Below are positions 1 to 9,100 of a stretch of 64,000 nt of DNA, piece after piece. This DNA comes from Saccharomycopsis crataegensis (taxonomy: Eukaryota > Ascomycota > Saccharomycetes > Ascoideales > Saccharomycopsidaceae). Below the pieces are notes generated by a model, which was not told the origin of the DNA, did not search any database, and saw only the letters and a list, made by a program, of their open reading frames with translations. Each line of letters starts with the position of its first letter. Position 1 is the first letter of the stretch. The translations under genes and the position numbers were made by a program. Where the stretch lies: contig NW_027043821.1 of assembly GCF_037102585.1 (NCBI RefSeq), forward strand, positions 496,001-560,000. Direction: 5' to 3'.

Positions 1-1
1 G

Positions 2-1102
2 GACCGAGTGATTGATAAAGATCTTATGGCATACTTTGATCAAAATTTGAAAGCCAATTGGGCAGGACCTGATCACTGGAAAGTTTCTGCCCTCAAACGA
101 CGGGAACTTAAACCTAATGAACAAGAAGTGAAAGAAAAAGAACTCCAAAAAGCAGCGGCAAAAAAGAAGAAACAAGAATTCAGGATTAATTTCCTTGATA
201 TCGAAGATGATGAAGCCAATGATGATCTTGAAGAAATGATTTTCAAAACCGCTCCGAAAAAAATCGATTTACCAAAGAACCAGCACAGTTCAGAAACCCA
301 TAATTTGTTACCAAAAGATATTTTCTTCAGTTCCAAAAGACTTTTAAAATTGTTTTGCAAACCAGATAATGTTCGATTACTTCGAAGAACACGGGATGAT
401 AACCTCACCAGTTCAGAAGATAAAACCAACAACAACAACAACGTTCCAGCTCTTGATGATCAACCGCAAGATTTGGCGGTCAATGAAGCGGCTGATGAGA
501 ACTATTGGGCGAAAAAATATGAGCAAGAACAAACAGATATGGCAAATGATGAAGGGATTGCCGATCCAGACGGAGGAAATGATCTTGGGTTTGACGGTTA
601 CGATAATTTCGATCACATTGACGACGATAATGATGATGGTGCTAATGGTGGGACCACTGGTCTAAGTGCGACCCAACAGCTAAATATTGGAGCGAATTTG
701 ATTGCTGGGGGTAGAAGAATACGGCCAGAATACGTTAATTTCTCAAGGACCGCCAAAAGGGTCGACGTGAGATTCTTGAAAGATAATCTTTGGAAATCGC
801 TTTCTGCTGAAGAAAAAAAGCAGAAAGCAGAGCAAGGGTCTGCGGAGACCTCTGATTCTACAACCAAGGTGGGTGATAATGATGATGAGGCTAAAAAAGC
901 ACATCGGTTCACCAAGGTGGTTAGTAATATTGGTAAAATGTACCCTCAAGAAGAGCGAAGGGATTTGAGTACCAGTTTTTGTTTCATTTGTATGCTACAC
1001 TTAGCCAATGAGCACGGATTAACCATTAAGAATGGGGATGGTGATAAGTACGAAGATTTGAAAATTTTGTATAATAATGAAGACCAGGAGTTGGCAGCAT
1101 AA
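2..1102 (+). CDS. BRN1: Condensin subunit Brn1 (CAP-H/kleisin), C-terminal part
   Basis: Partial gene: the reading frame is already open at base 2 and runs 366 codons to a TAA. The N-terminal half lies outside the window, and the GTG at base 8 is only an internal codon. Recognised by Brn1/CAP-H C-terminal blocks: YFDQNLKANWAGPDHWK, FSSKRLLKLFCKPDNVRLL, NYWAKKYEQEQ, RPEYVNFSRTAKRVDVRFLK and SFCFICMLHLANEHGL. Kleisin subunits bridge the Smc2-Smc4 heads and recruit the HEAT subunits. Acidic low-complexity stretches around residues 60-70 and 180-215 of the visible part are normal linkers for this family. Convergent with ERG25. Confidence 0.93.
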   Translation, partial: DRVIDKDLMAYFDQNLKANWAGPDHWKVSALKRRELKPNEQEVKEKELQKAAAKKKKQEFRINFLDIEDDEANDDLEEMIFKTAPKKIDLPKNQHSSETHNLLPKDIFFSSKRLLKLFCKPDNVRLLRRTRDDNLTSSEDKTNNNNNVPALDDQPQDLAVNEAADENYWAKKYEQEQTDMANDEGIADPDGGNDLGFDGYDNFDHIDDDNDDGANGGTTGLSATQQLNIGANLIAGGRRIRPEYVNFSRTAKRVDVRFLKDNLWKSLSAEEKKQKAEQGSAETSDSTTKVGDNDDEAKKAHRFTKVVSNIGKMYPQEERRDLSTSFCFICMLHLANEHGLTIKNGDGDKYEDLKILYNNEDQELAA

Positions 1103-1482
1103 GTTTGGTTTGTTTTACTATTGGGAAATAGACGATATAATATATATATATAAATATCTGGTGTGAATTCTTACGAGCAATATGAAAATAGTAGGATATT
1201 GTGGTATTTGATTAATTAGCGAGCTGATACAAAACCATAACGTTAATGTAGGGCAGAAATTAAAGATGTCAAAAAAACAAAAAGCAATAAAACAATAAGA
1301 GAAATTAAATAAGTGTATTAAGTAAAAACCAACACTATTGGTGACCAGATTAAACCCAGCAAGTTGCAACCCTCACATGGAAATAACAATAGCACTTTCC
1401 CTAGTTGAGGAAGTTACACATGTATTACCAGGGGCCATGCAAAGAATAAAATGATTTGAATATTAATTAGAAAAAGGTCCGA
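1103..1482. other. Convergent 3' intergenic region BRN1/ERG25
   Basis: AT-rich, with a TATATATATA run at 1140-1150 that could serve as a 3'-end efficiency element. No coding potential seen. Confidence 0.5.
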
Positions 1483-2472
1483 TCAGTTGTTCTTCTTGAT
1501 GTTTCCAGCAGCCTTTTTCATTTTACTTTCACGAGTGGACTTAGCGGTGACCCCAGCTTCGGTATCCAAGACATAATCCCACCATCTGAAAGAAGAGGCA
1601 TAATTACCAATGAAGTGGTGGTGATGTTCGTCGTGATGGTCGGCGCCGGCCCAAATTGGCAAGACGTGGTGCAATGACCATGGGAATTCGTAACCTGAAT
1701 GGGCGTCGACAGCTTGGAACAAACGCAAAGAAATCCACAAACAAATGGTGAACAAGTGCAAGTCCCCGGTGAAATGAAGCCACAACAATGGACTACCAAC
1801 GGTCCCGATACCGAGTAAGGCAACTTCAATTGGATGGGCGTATTCTGCGGCGAATCCGAATGGCGCGGCGTAACGGTGATGTTGTTTATGGATGTACTTG
1901 TAGAAAACCCCATGGTGCAACCCACGGTGGAACCAGTAATGCCAAGCGTCTTCCATCACGAAGAAAACGGCGATTTGCATAGCAACGTTTGACCATGATG
2001 GGAATGGGACAGAATACGAGATCCCCATACGGGTACAAAGTGGGTGGAAGAGCCAAATTGGGAAGGCTTCGACAAGGAAATGGGAGATCAACACTGACTT
2101 AGCACATTCCCATTGTTCTTTGTTCGATGGGATTTTTGTGTCTTGAATCTTCCATCTGTTGAAATATGGGATTCTGTCAATGATGAACCATGGCAAACAA
2201 CGGCCAAAATACATGATCTCGTGGATCGAGAAGAAAAGAAGCCCGGTAGCGAAAAGATCGTTACCAATGTAGCCATAATAGGCAGCCCAGAGCCTTTCAA
2301 GGGGGTTGAGACCGGCAACATCCTTGAGGTTGGCAAAAGTTCCAGTAAAACTGGTGTCGACAAAGTTATCGATACTGAGAGTGGTATTCCCAAAGACGTT
2401 ACTAATTAGTGATGTTAGCATGTATTATTATTGCTATTTGTTAAGAAATTTTGTAAGAACATACCTTGACAT
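1483..2472 (-). CDS. ERG25: C-4 methylsterol oxidase Erg25 (one intron)
   Basis: Endoplasmic-reticulum di-iron sterol C4-methyl oxidase of ergosterol synthesis. The fatty-acid-hydroxylase histidine boxes are present: [24 protein letters not shown] and [19 protein letters not shown], with hydrophobic segments between them. I read two exons: 2472-2465 (ATGTCAAG, 8 nt) and 2401-1483, joined across a 63-nt intron. The spliced start [12 protein letters not shown] resembles S. cerevisiae Erg25 (MSAVFNNATLS) and gives 308 aa, against 309 in S. cerevisiae. Starting at the in-frame ATG at 2421 would give a start (MLTSLIS) made from the branch-site sequence. A sterol-type element lies upstream at 2711-2717. 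Confidence 0.95.
2402..2464 (-). other. ERG25: ERG25 intron, 63 nt
   Basis: On the minus strand: 5' site GTATGT, branch TGCTAAC, 3' site ATTAG. It interrupts codon 3 after its second base, giving AG|T. Inferred from consensus and from the restored N-terminus. Confidence 0.85.
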
Positions 2473-2710
2473 GATGATGATAAGAGAATATTCGTTGAGG
2501 AATATATGAGAAGAAACACACCACTTTTGTTCTGTCCTTCAGTCAAAAACAAATAGTTAAAAAACACTTGGAGGAAAAAAATCGAAAGAGAGAAAAAAAA
2601 AAAAGTTGGTGTAGTCCGTAGTGCACTTAGTAAACATTGTCGTTTAACTGTACGACGAGGAACGAGATGCAACAGGGATTCTCTCGCATATTTTACTATC
2701 TATTATGTAT

Positions 2711-2717
2711 TATACGA
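2711..2717 (-). promoter_or_regulatory. Putative sterol response element upstream of ERG25
   Basis: TCGTATA on the minus strand, about 240 bp upstream of the ERG25 start. This is the core of the Upc2/Ecm22 sterol element known from ERG promoters. One short match, so suggestive only. Confidence 0.45.
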
Positions 2718-2742
2718 TTAGCCATTCACTATTATTTAGCGT

Positions 2743-4803
2743 TTATAATTTCGTAAAAGGACTCCCAGAATATACCAAATTCCGCTTAATGTTAGCAATA
2801 TCGGTGTCGTCAAACCCAAGAACCGTGGAAAAGTACTGATAAACATCGCCATACTTGTCATGGAACTGACAAAGGGTCATCAACATCGTATCATATCTAC
2901 TAGACACCAAATTATTAAAACCATGAGTTGAGATATCAAACTTAGGATCACCCCTTCCCAAATACTCGCTGACTTTTGCTGTTAACTCCTGTTCGCTAGC
3001 GTACTCGTACCCTTTGTAAGCCGCGAATTTCGTCATAAATTTCTTCATTTGTAATTCAAAGTGCTTTTTAATTTCTGGTAATTGTGGTAGTAATCCGATC
3101 GAGGTTAACTCATAATCGCAAGCTATGTCCTCGTCAGACACTCCAGCAACAAGTAACATCAATAACGATACCACCCCGGTACGATCTTTACCAGCCGCAC
3201 AATGATATACAAAGTTCCCGCGGTTTTCTAGCACATGGGCAAATATTTCTCGTATACAGTGGGCACCACTGTCCAAGAAGTCCATATATACCGCAGGAAT
3301 TGCAAATGGCGAAGCAAGCAAGTTTTCGTACCTAAAAAAGATTGCCTCTGGTGATAAATCGGTACCTCTAAACATTGGAGTATGATGATACTTCACCGTC
3401 CCATTAGTAATTTGCTCACAAGCTCCGATGGGGAAAGGGTTAGCCAGAATTTCTGAATCTGATCGAAGATCGAAAACCTTACCAATTTTAAGACCTTTGT
3501 CAAGCGATTCGATCCCCTGTTTGGTAATCTTGGAAGTATCAGCACAGCGAAACACTTTACCAATTTTGAAATAGTAAACATCATTGCTGGTCAAATATCT
3601 TGTGTCTACTACACGATATCCACCAATGTCACGGAAATTGTTGATTCCCTCAATATTCTTCCAACGCGATACCTGTACCATTGATCCAGAATTCACCGAT
3701 TTATGTAATCTTTTACAACGCTCTTTATCGCCTAAAAACTCCGCAATATGCTTGGCTACTGCGTGGTTATAGTTGACAAGTCCTCGAGAATTCACTGGCC
3801 AACCATCCGGATTGCTGGGGTGCTCAATTTCGGGTGTCACTGGGAACTTCCCGTAATAGTTATGATCGGCCCCACGAATCAATATTAATTTGTTGATTTT
3901 ATGTAACGCATTAGTGAAGCGGTACGCATCCTCGATTTCCACTTTATCTTCCTCGACCCCGAATATTGTCAACGTTGAATAATATCCGGACTCATTGAGA
4001 GGCTCAAGGTCCCATTCTCCAGAATATTCGTGGTTCCCGGTCAATTCAAGTTCTTCTCTTGGGATAAGTCCCAACTGCCCAAATTGCTTATTCTTGTACA
4101 TTGAATACCTGATACCATCAACCTTCGGCCAATCATCAATAGCTCTTCCAGCCCATTCGAAAAGTTTGTGGCCTGCAAACCGACCAGAACAATTGATAAG
4201 ATTTCGGACCAAAATGCATGGCGCCCCAACACAATGAGCTTGCCACTGAACGAGTGACCATTGAAACATTGGGATTACCCCTCGAGAATGGGCGATGATA
4301 GAATTGATGTATAATTTTTTCGTTGATGAACCTTCTTGGTATTTGGATTCTCTAGGCCCCAACAAGTGTTGATAATTCATTGGGTCGTTCCAGAATTTCG
4401 CCACGATATCCAAATCTTCTCGATCTTGATCGAATTCTCTGGCGGATCTTTCTGGATCATCAAGAGCGATTCCCTTGTCCTCGTCATCGTCAAAAGAATC
4501 GCCACAGCCGCGAAAATCAAAGCGGAATGAGTACCAACCGTTGTCATTGGCTAGCTGTTGGGCAGTAAGTTTGAGGTAAGTGTAGTTCTTATGGCCTCCC
4601 AGACCATGCATCAAGATTGCGAGATTTAAAGTTTCGTGGGCGCGAATGATAGGCTGTTCTATTTGTTTTGTAGAGATCTCAGTGGGGATGGTAAGAATAC
4701 CAATTAATCCACGATTCTTTGGGGCATTGGAGATAGGAATTGACACCACCCGTTCATTTGGTTGAATGCGAACAACTGAACCATATTCTTCAGAAACATC
4801 CAT
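2743..4803 (-). CDS. Alpha/beta hydrolase fused to an IphP-type protein phosphatase
   Basis: 686 aa from the ATG at 4803; codons upstream lack another in-frame ATG. Residues ~1-370 look like an alpha/beta hydrolase: LAILMHGLGGHKNY (strand and oxyanion region), FDFRGCGDS, the elbow IIAHSRGVIPMF with Ser as likely nucleophile, and a late ILIRGADHNYYG supplying the acid/His region. Residues ~390-686 are a tyrosine/dual-specificity phosphatase of the IphP/Siw14-like type: INNFRDIGGYR, KVFDLRSDSE and the P-loop HCAAGKDRTGV near residue 533. Both halves keep their catalytic motifs, so this is a bifunctional enzyme rather than a decayed one. Substrates cannot be read from sequence. Divergent from SDO1. 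Confidence 0.8.
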   Translation of the reverse strand: MDVSEEYGSVVRIQPNERVVSIPISNAPKNRGLIGILTIPTEISTKQIEQPIIRAHETLNLAILMHGLGGHKNYTYLKLTAQQLANDNGWYSFRFDFRGCGDSFDDDEDKGIALDDPERSAREFDQDREDLDIVAKFWNDPMNYQHLLGPRESKYQEGSSTKKLYINSIIAHSRGVIPMFQWSLVQWQAHCVGAPCILVRNLINCSGRFAGHKLFEWAGRAIDDWPKVDGIRYSMYKNKQFGQLGLIPREELELTGNHEYSGEWDLEPLNESGYYSTLTIFGVEEDKVEIEDAYRFTNALHKINKLILIRGADHNYYGKFPVTPEIEHPSNPDGWPVNSRGLVNYNHAVAKHIAEFLGDKERCKRLHKSVNSGSMVQVSRWKNIEGINNFRDIGGYRVVDTRYLTSNDVYYFKIGKVFRCADTSKITKQGIESLDKGLKIGKVFDLRSDSEILANPFPIGACEQITNGTVKYHHTPMFRGTDLSPEAIFFRYENLLASPFAIPAVYMDFLDSGAHCIREIFAHVLENRGNFVYHCAAGKDRTGVVSLLMLLVAGVSDEDIACDYELTSIGLLPQLPEIKKHFELQMKKFMTKFAAYKGYEYASEQELTAKVSEYLGRGDPKFDISTHGFNNLVSSRYDTMLMTLCQFHDKYGDVYQYFSTVLGFDDTDIANIKRNLVYSGSPFTKL

Positions 4804-5123
4804 TGTGGGTGATCTAAATTTAATGACTGTTTGAAGTAACAAAAGAAGGACTGCGGTTGGTTAATGAGACTGTCCTGAATCTCTCTTAATTATTTCAATG
4901 AGCATTTATCCTTATGGTGTTTTGAAGCGATGATTGGGCGGGTACCAGCAGAACGGGCCTTTTGGGGAAATCTAATTTTTCTCTGCAAAAAGAAGAAGAT
5001 TAGTTATTACCATCTTACTCTCCTAATAATCAGTTATACATCAACCAATATTTGGCTTTTTTTTTTCATTTTCATAACCAGAAACAATTTACAATAGAAA
5101 TATCCATCAATATTCACTGAAAA
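4804..5123. promoter_or_regulatory. Divergent promoter, hydrolase-phosphatase / SDO1
   Basis: 320 bp shared by two divergent genes. GCGATGATT at about 4927 is close to the PAC element (GCGATGAG) of ribosome-biogenesis genes, which would suit SDO1. A T9 tract lies near 5058. The site is imperfect. Confidence 0.4.
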
Positions 5124-5888
5124 ATGGTTATCAACCAGCCTATGTCCCAGATTCGTTTGACTAATGTCTCGTTGGTCCGTCTTAAGAAAGGTAAAAAGCG
5201 GTTTGAAGTGGCTTGTTACCAGAATAAAGTCCAAGATTATCGATCTGGAGTTGAAAAAGACCTTGATGAAGTGCTTCAGATCCCTCGGGTGTTTTTCAAT
5301 GTCTCAAAGGGACTTGTTGCCCCTAATGAGGATCTTCAAAAAGCGTTTGGCACCACCGACACCGACAAGGTTGTTTTAGAGATTCTTTCCAAAGGGGAAA
5401 TCCAACTTGGAGAAAAAGAACGTCAACTTAACATTCAAAACATCAACAAAGAAATCTTAACCATTATTTCCACAAAGTGCATCAACCCAAAGTCTCGTAA
5501 ACGGTACCCACCATCGATCATTAACAAAGTGCTTGCCGAACTAAATTACAACGTATTGCCTAACAAATCGGCGAAATCACAAGCGTTAGAAATCATCAAG
5601 TTGTTGATTGCCAAACAAATCATTCCTATTGCCAGAGCAAAGATGAGGGTTCGGATTGTGTGGAATGGCAAGGAAGCCAAAAAGAACATGGAGAAAATCA
5701 AGGAGTTGTTCAACGAAACAGAGAGCGAGGATTATGTCGGGAATGAAATGTGGGAGTGCCATGCGGTCATTGATCCTGTCAACTATAAGCCATTGGTGGA
5801 ATTGGTTGCTGGGGATAAAGTGAGACAAAAGGGTAGTATTGAAGTGTTAGAGATGGCGGTGGTAGGTGAAGGTGATACTAGCTTTTGA
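5124..5888 (+). CDS. SDO1: Ribosome maturation factor Sdo1 (SBDS)
   Basis: 254 aa, against 250 in S. cerevisiae. The SBDS family frees the 60S subunit from Tif6 together with the GTPase Efl1, acting in the cytoplasm on pre-60S particles. Seen: the N-terminal FYSH domain (IRLTNVSLVRLKKGKKRFEVACY, DEVLQIPRVFFNVSKGLVA, ILSKGEIQLGEKERQ), the central helical domain (CINPKSRKRYPPSIINKVL, NKSAKSQALEIIKLL) and the C-terminal ferredoxin-like domain (IARAKMRVRIV). Start chosen at MVINQPMSQIRLTNV. Uninterrupted ORF. Confidence 0.96.
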   Translation: MVINQPMSQIRLTNVSLVRLKKGKKRFEVACYQNKVQDYRSGVEKDLDEVLQIPRVFFNVSKGLVAPNEDLQKAFGTTDTDKVVLEILSKGEIQLGEKERQLNIQNINKEILTIISTKCINPKSRKRYPPSIINKVLAELNYNVLPNKSAKSQALEIIKLLIAKQIIPIARAKMRVRIVWNGKEAKKNMEKIKELFNETESEDYVGNEMWECHAVIDPVNYKPLVELVAGDKVRQKGSIEVLEMAVVGEGDTSF

Positions 5889-6177
5889 GAGAACAAGCCT
5901 CCAATGAAGATATATTTTAACTAGATTTGATTTTGTTGTAAGAAACATTATCATTTATTGTAGAGAATAATAGTAATAATTATTAGCACTAATAAAAGCG
6001 ATCCATCTGACAGGCGCATCGTCCCGCAGCAAACGCGTCGATGTTTTTTTTTTTTTTTTTTTTTGCAACAACAAAAAACACCAAAAAATTCAGTTTCTTC
6101 ATAACAAAACATTGCGAAATCCTTTGGATCTCTAACAAAAACATCGAACATAATTGAATAAATAATAAAAATAAAAA
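5889..6177. other. Intergenic region SDO1-ECO1
   Basis: Holds the SDO1 3' end and ECO1 5' flank, with a T22 tract (6043-6064) about 115 bp before the ECO1 start. Such tracts commonly exclude nucleosomes in yeast promoters. Confidence 0.5.
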
Positions 6178-9100
6178 ATGAAATCTAAAGCAAAGCCTGG
6201 CAGACCCAGAGGTAGACCTCCAAAGAACAAGGTTTCCAAACCTAGCGATGATGGGGAAGATCCATTGAATATCTTAGGACTCCTTCGTAAAGGAAAGGCT
6301 CTCCATACAAAGAAGCCTAGTGAACCACAAGCTTCCGTGAAACCAAAAACAACCCCTAAAAAGGCGACTCCTAAAAATCCAACTCCTAAAAAGCCAACTC
6401 CTGCCAAAGCCCCTGCCGTGCCGAAAAGGTCATCAAGAAGAGTCTCAAGAGCAAGTATGGTATCACAATCAGTGACTCCCAAGCGTAAAGCCGCTCCTGA
6501 AAAAGATCAACTAAATGTCACAGTTCGCAAAAGACAAAAGAGAACACCTGGGAGAATCCAACTAAAGGAGCGAGTGATAGATGTGTCTGATGCAAGTGAT
6601 GAAACGAATAATTCGGAACCAGAAAAAGTTGAAGCTTCTATTGGGAACTCATTGAAAGAGGAAGAAGATTTTGATGGTGGGGACATCATCAGTCCAGTAC
6701 GGGCTCCTAAAATCAATTACACATCGAGTGACAACTCCGATATTGAAGATGAGGTCACTAAAAGATCGCTGATTAGAAAAAGTTTGCAAAAAATCACATT
6801 TCTACAAAAACTTTCGCGGAAAAGTTCTCCATTAATAAATACAAAGACTTTGTCTAGCTCAAGACCACCAAGTATGAGTCCACTAAACTCCCCTACTCCA
6901 AATCCACACACTCCAAACCAGGTACGGGAAGTCAAGACTACTGACTCACCAACATTCACTGAAACTTTGGAGAAACCCAATACTACAGATGACGCCCAAT
7001 TTGAAATTCGATCAGAATCGCCGGTTAGTTCGCCATTGAAGGCCTCGCTTGACATTAGTAATATTGAAGATGATGATGAAGATCAAACAAACTTGAGCAC
7101 AGCTAAGGTAGGCCATCGGACCACAGTAATTGAAGATGACGATGAGGATATTGAAGATAAAGACCAAACAAATTTGAGCATTGCTAAAGTGGGACGTCGG
7201 ACCACAATAATTGAAGATGACGAGGATGAGGATATTGAAGATAAAGACCAAACAAATTTGAGCATTGCTAAGGTGGGACGTCGGACCACAATAATTGAAG
7301 ATGATGAGGATGAGGTTAATGATACCGCCGCTAGTCCCGCCTTGAATGCCATCATCAAGTTTGGGGAAACTTTTGAAAGAATCAGTTATGATATACTGGT
7401 GAATACTGATGCTGTACCAATAAAGTCGCCAAAAGTATTTGGTGGAAATCTTGATCACAGTAATAAGCTGGAGCAAGATATTTCTGAGAACCTACCTACC
7501 CCCAAGAACGACAAGAACTCAGAAAAAGAAGATATTTCTACTGTTGATGATGCAGAAAAACCAGAGTACGACTACTACGATAAAAGCGTAGTGCAGGTTG
7601 AAAGAACAGTACCAAACTCTTCTGTAGCAGATGGGCGATTGAGTCCTATAAATTATGGGGATCAAACGCAAGGTTTGGTGATTGATTTTGATGGGAAGGA
7701 GCAGCCAATGAAGGATGAAGAAGTTATTCTATCGACAAGTCAAGGGCCTAAGGAAGAGCTTGGCAAGGAAGAGCAGCAGCAACCGGTTCTTCTGCCACAA
7801 AAAATCAATGAACATACATTACCCAAGGAAAACGGTGAATTATCAGAAAATTCACCAAGAGAAATAAATCTGGTTGAAAGAGTTGAAGAAAACAAAGACG
7901 AAGAAGAAGAAGAATTATTTGAAACGGCTTCTCCGCCAGATGAATCAAGCGAGATTAACAAAGATGCTCAGCTGGATGCTAGTGCGGGCTTGGTGAAAAA
8001 AATTGATCTTGAAGAAAAGAAAATTTCTGATATTCCAATTGAAGTTAACATGGAAGAGGAAAAAGTTTACGAAGTGCCAATTGAAGTCGAAACTCGCGAT
8101 GACGAAGATTATGTGGAAATGAAACCGGTTGAAGAGCCAAATGATGATGGTTTAGAATCAAAGGAGACGGATGGTGGTAACCGGACTTCAATCGAAAATA
8201 ACGAGAAGAGCGAAAGGGTGGAAAAGGTTCCAGAGTCGGTCCATACCAATAAATCTATTGTGATTGTTGAAGATGAAGAAGAAGAGGAAGAAAATGAAAA
8301 GGAAGAAAAAGAGGAAACTGAGGAAGAGAAAAAAGAAGAGGAAGAAAATGAAAAGGAAGAAAAAGAGGAAACTGAGGAAGAGAAAAAAGAAGAGGAAGAA
8401 AATGAAAAGGAAGAAAATGAAAAGGAAGAAAAAGAGGAAACTGAGGAAGAGAAAAAAGAAGATGAAGAAGGAAAAGGAGAGAAGGAGAAAGAAACTATTG
8501 AAGAGGAGAATAATGAAGTTGACAAGAAAGACAAAGAAAAAGACAATGAAAGAGTTGGCAAGGAAACAATTGCAAAAGAAAATAATAGCGAAGCCGAGGA
8601 AAATGAAAATGAAGAAGAAAATATTAAAGCTGAACACGACGAGGTAGAAAAAAAGGAAGAAAAAGAAAAGGAGCAAAATGATGAGAGCAAAAAAGATCAA
8701 AAAGTAGAAAGAATAGTAAAGGATCAAAAAGATCAAAAAGATGAGGGCGAAAATGTAGATGATGATGCTTCACTGGTTCCAGAAGAAAATTCAAACGACA
8801 AAGAATATGAAAAAGTCAAAATCGAAAATAATGAGGTCCTGAGTCAATCAGCAAATGATGATGATTTGAAAGACGATTCCAAGGTAACTAATATTCCAGA
8901 TAAGGAAACGACCAAGCTTGATATTTTATCCATAGAAAAGGCAAAGGAACTACAGAAGGGGTCCTATTCTGCTACAATCGTGGTAGAGAACGATATTTTT
9001 GAAAAGAAGGCTATTACGGTGGAAGATCAAGATATTGCCATGATCGACGAAGGAGGAGCTGTTGAAGCAGTATCGAAGACTAATGACCAAGAAAAAGAAA

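Noticed and set aside
1483-2421. ERG25 starting at the in-frame ATG 2421
   Set aside because: It would encode the branch-site/acceptor region (MLTSLIS); the spliced start matches the family better.
6003-6064. T22 tract as a terminator
   Set aside because: It is a promoter poly(dT) tract before ECO1; no Pol III gene precedes it.
7066-7314. Possible CRISPR-like or satellite array
   Set aside because: In-frame coding repeat within ECO1, with no spacers; yeast nuclear genes have no CRISPR arrays.
8109-8690. Long minus-strand poly-Ser and poly-Phe frames
   Set aside because: They are the antisense of the Glu/Lys repeats of ECO1, pure low complexity with no start context.
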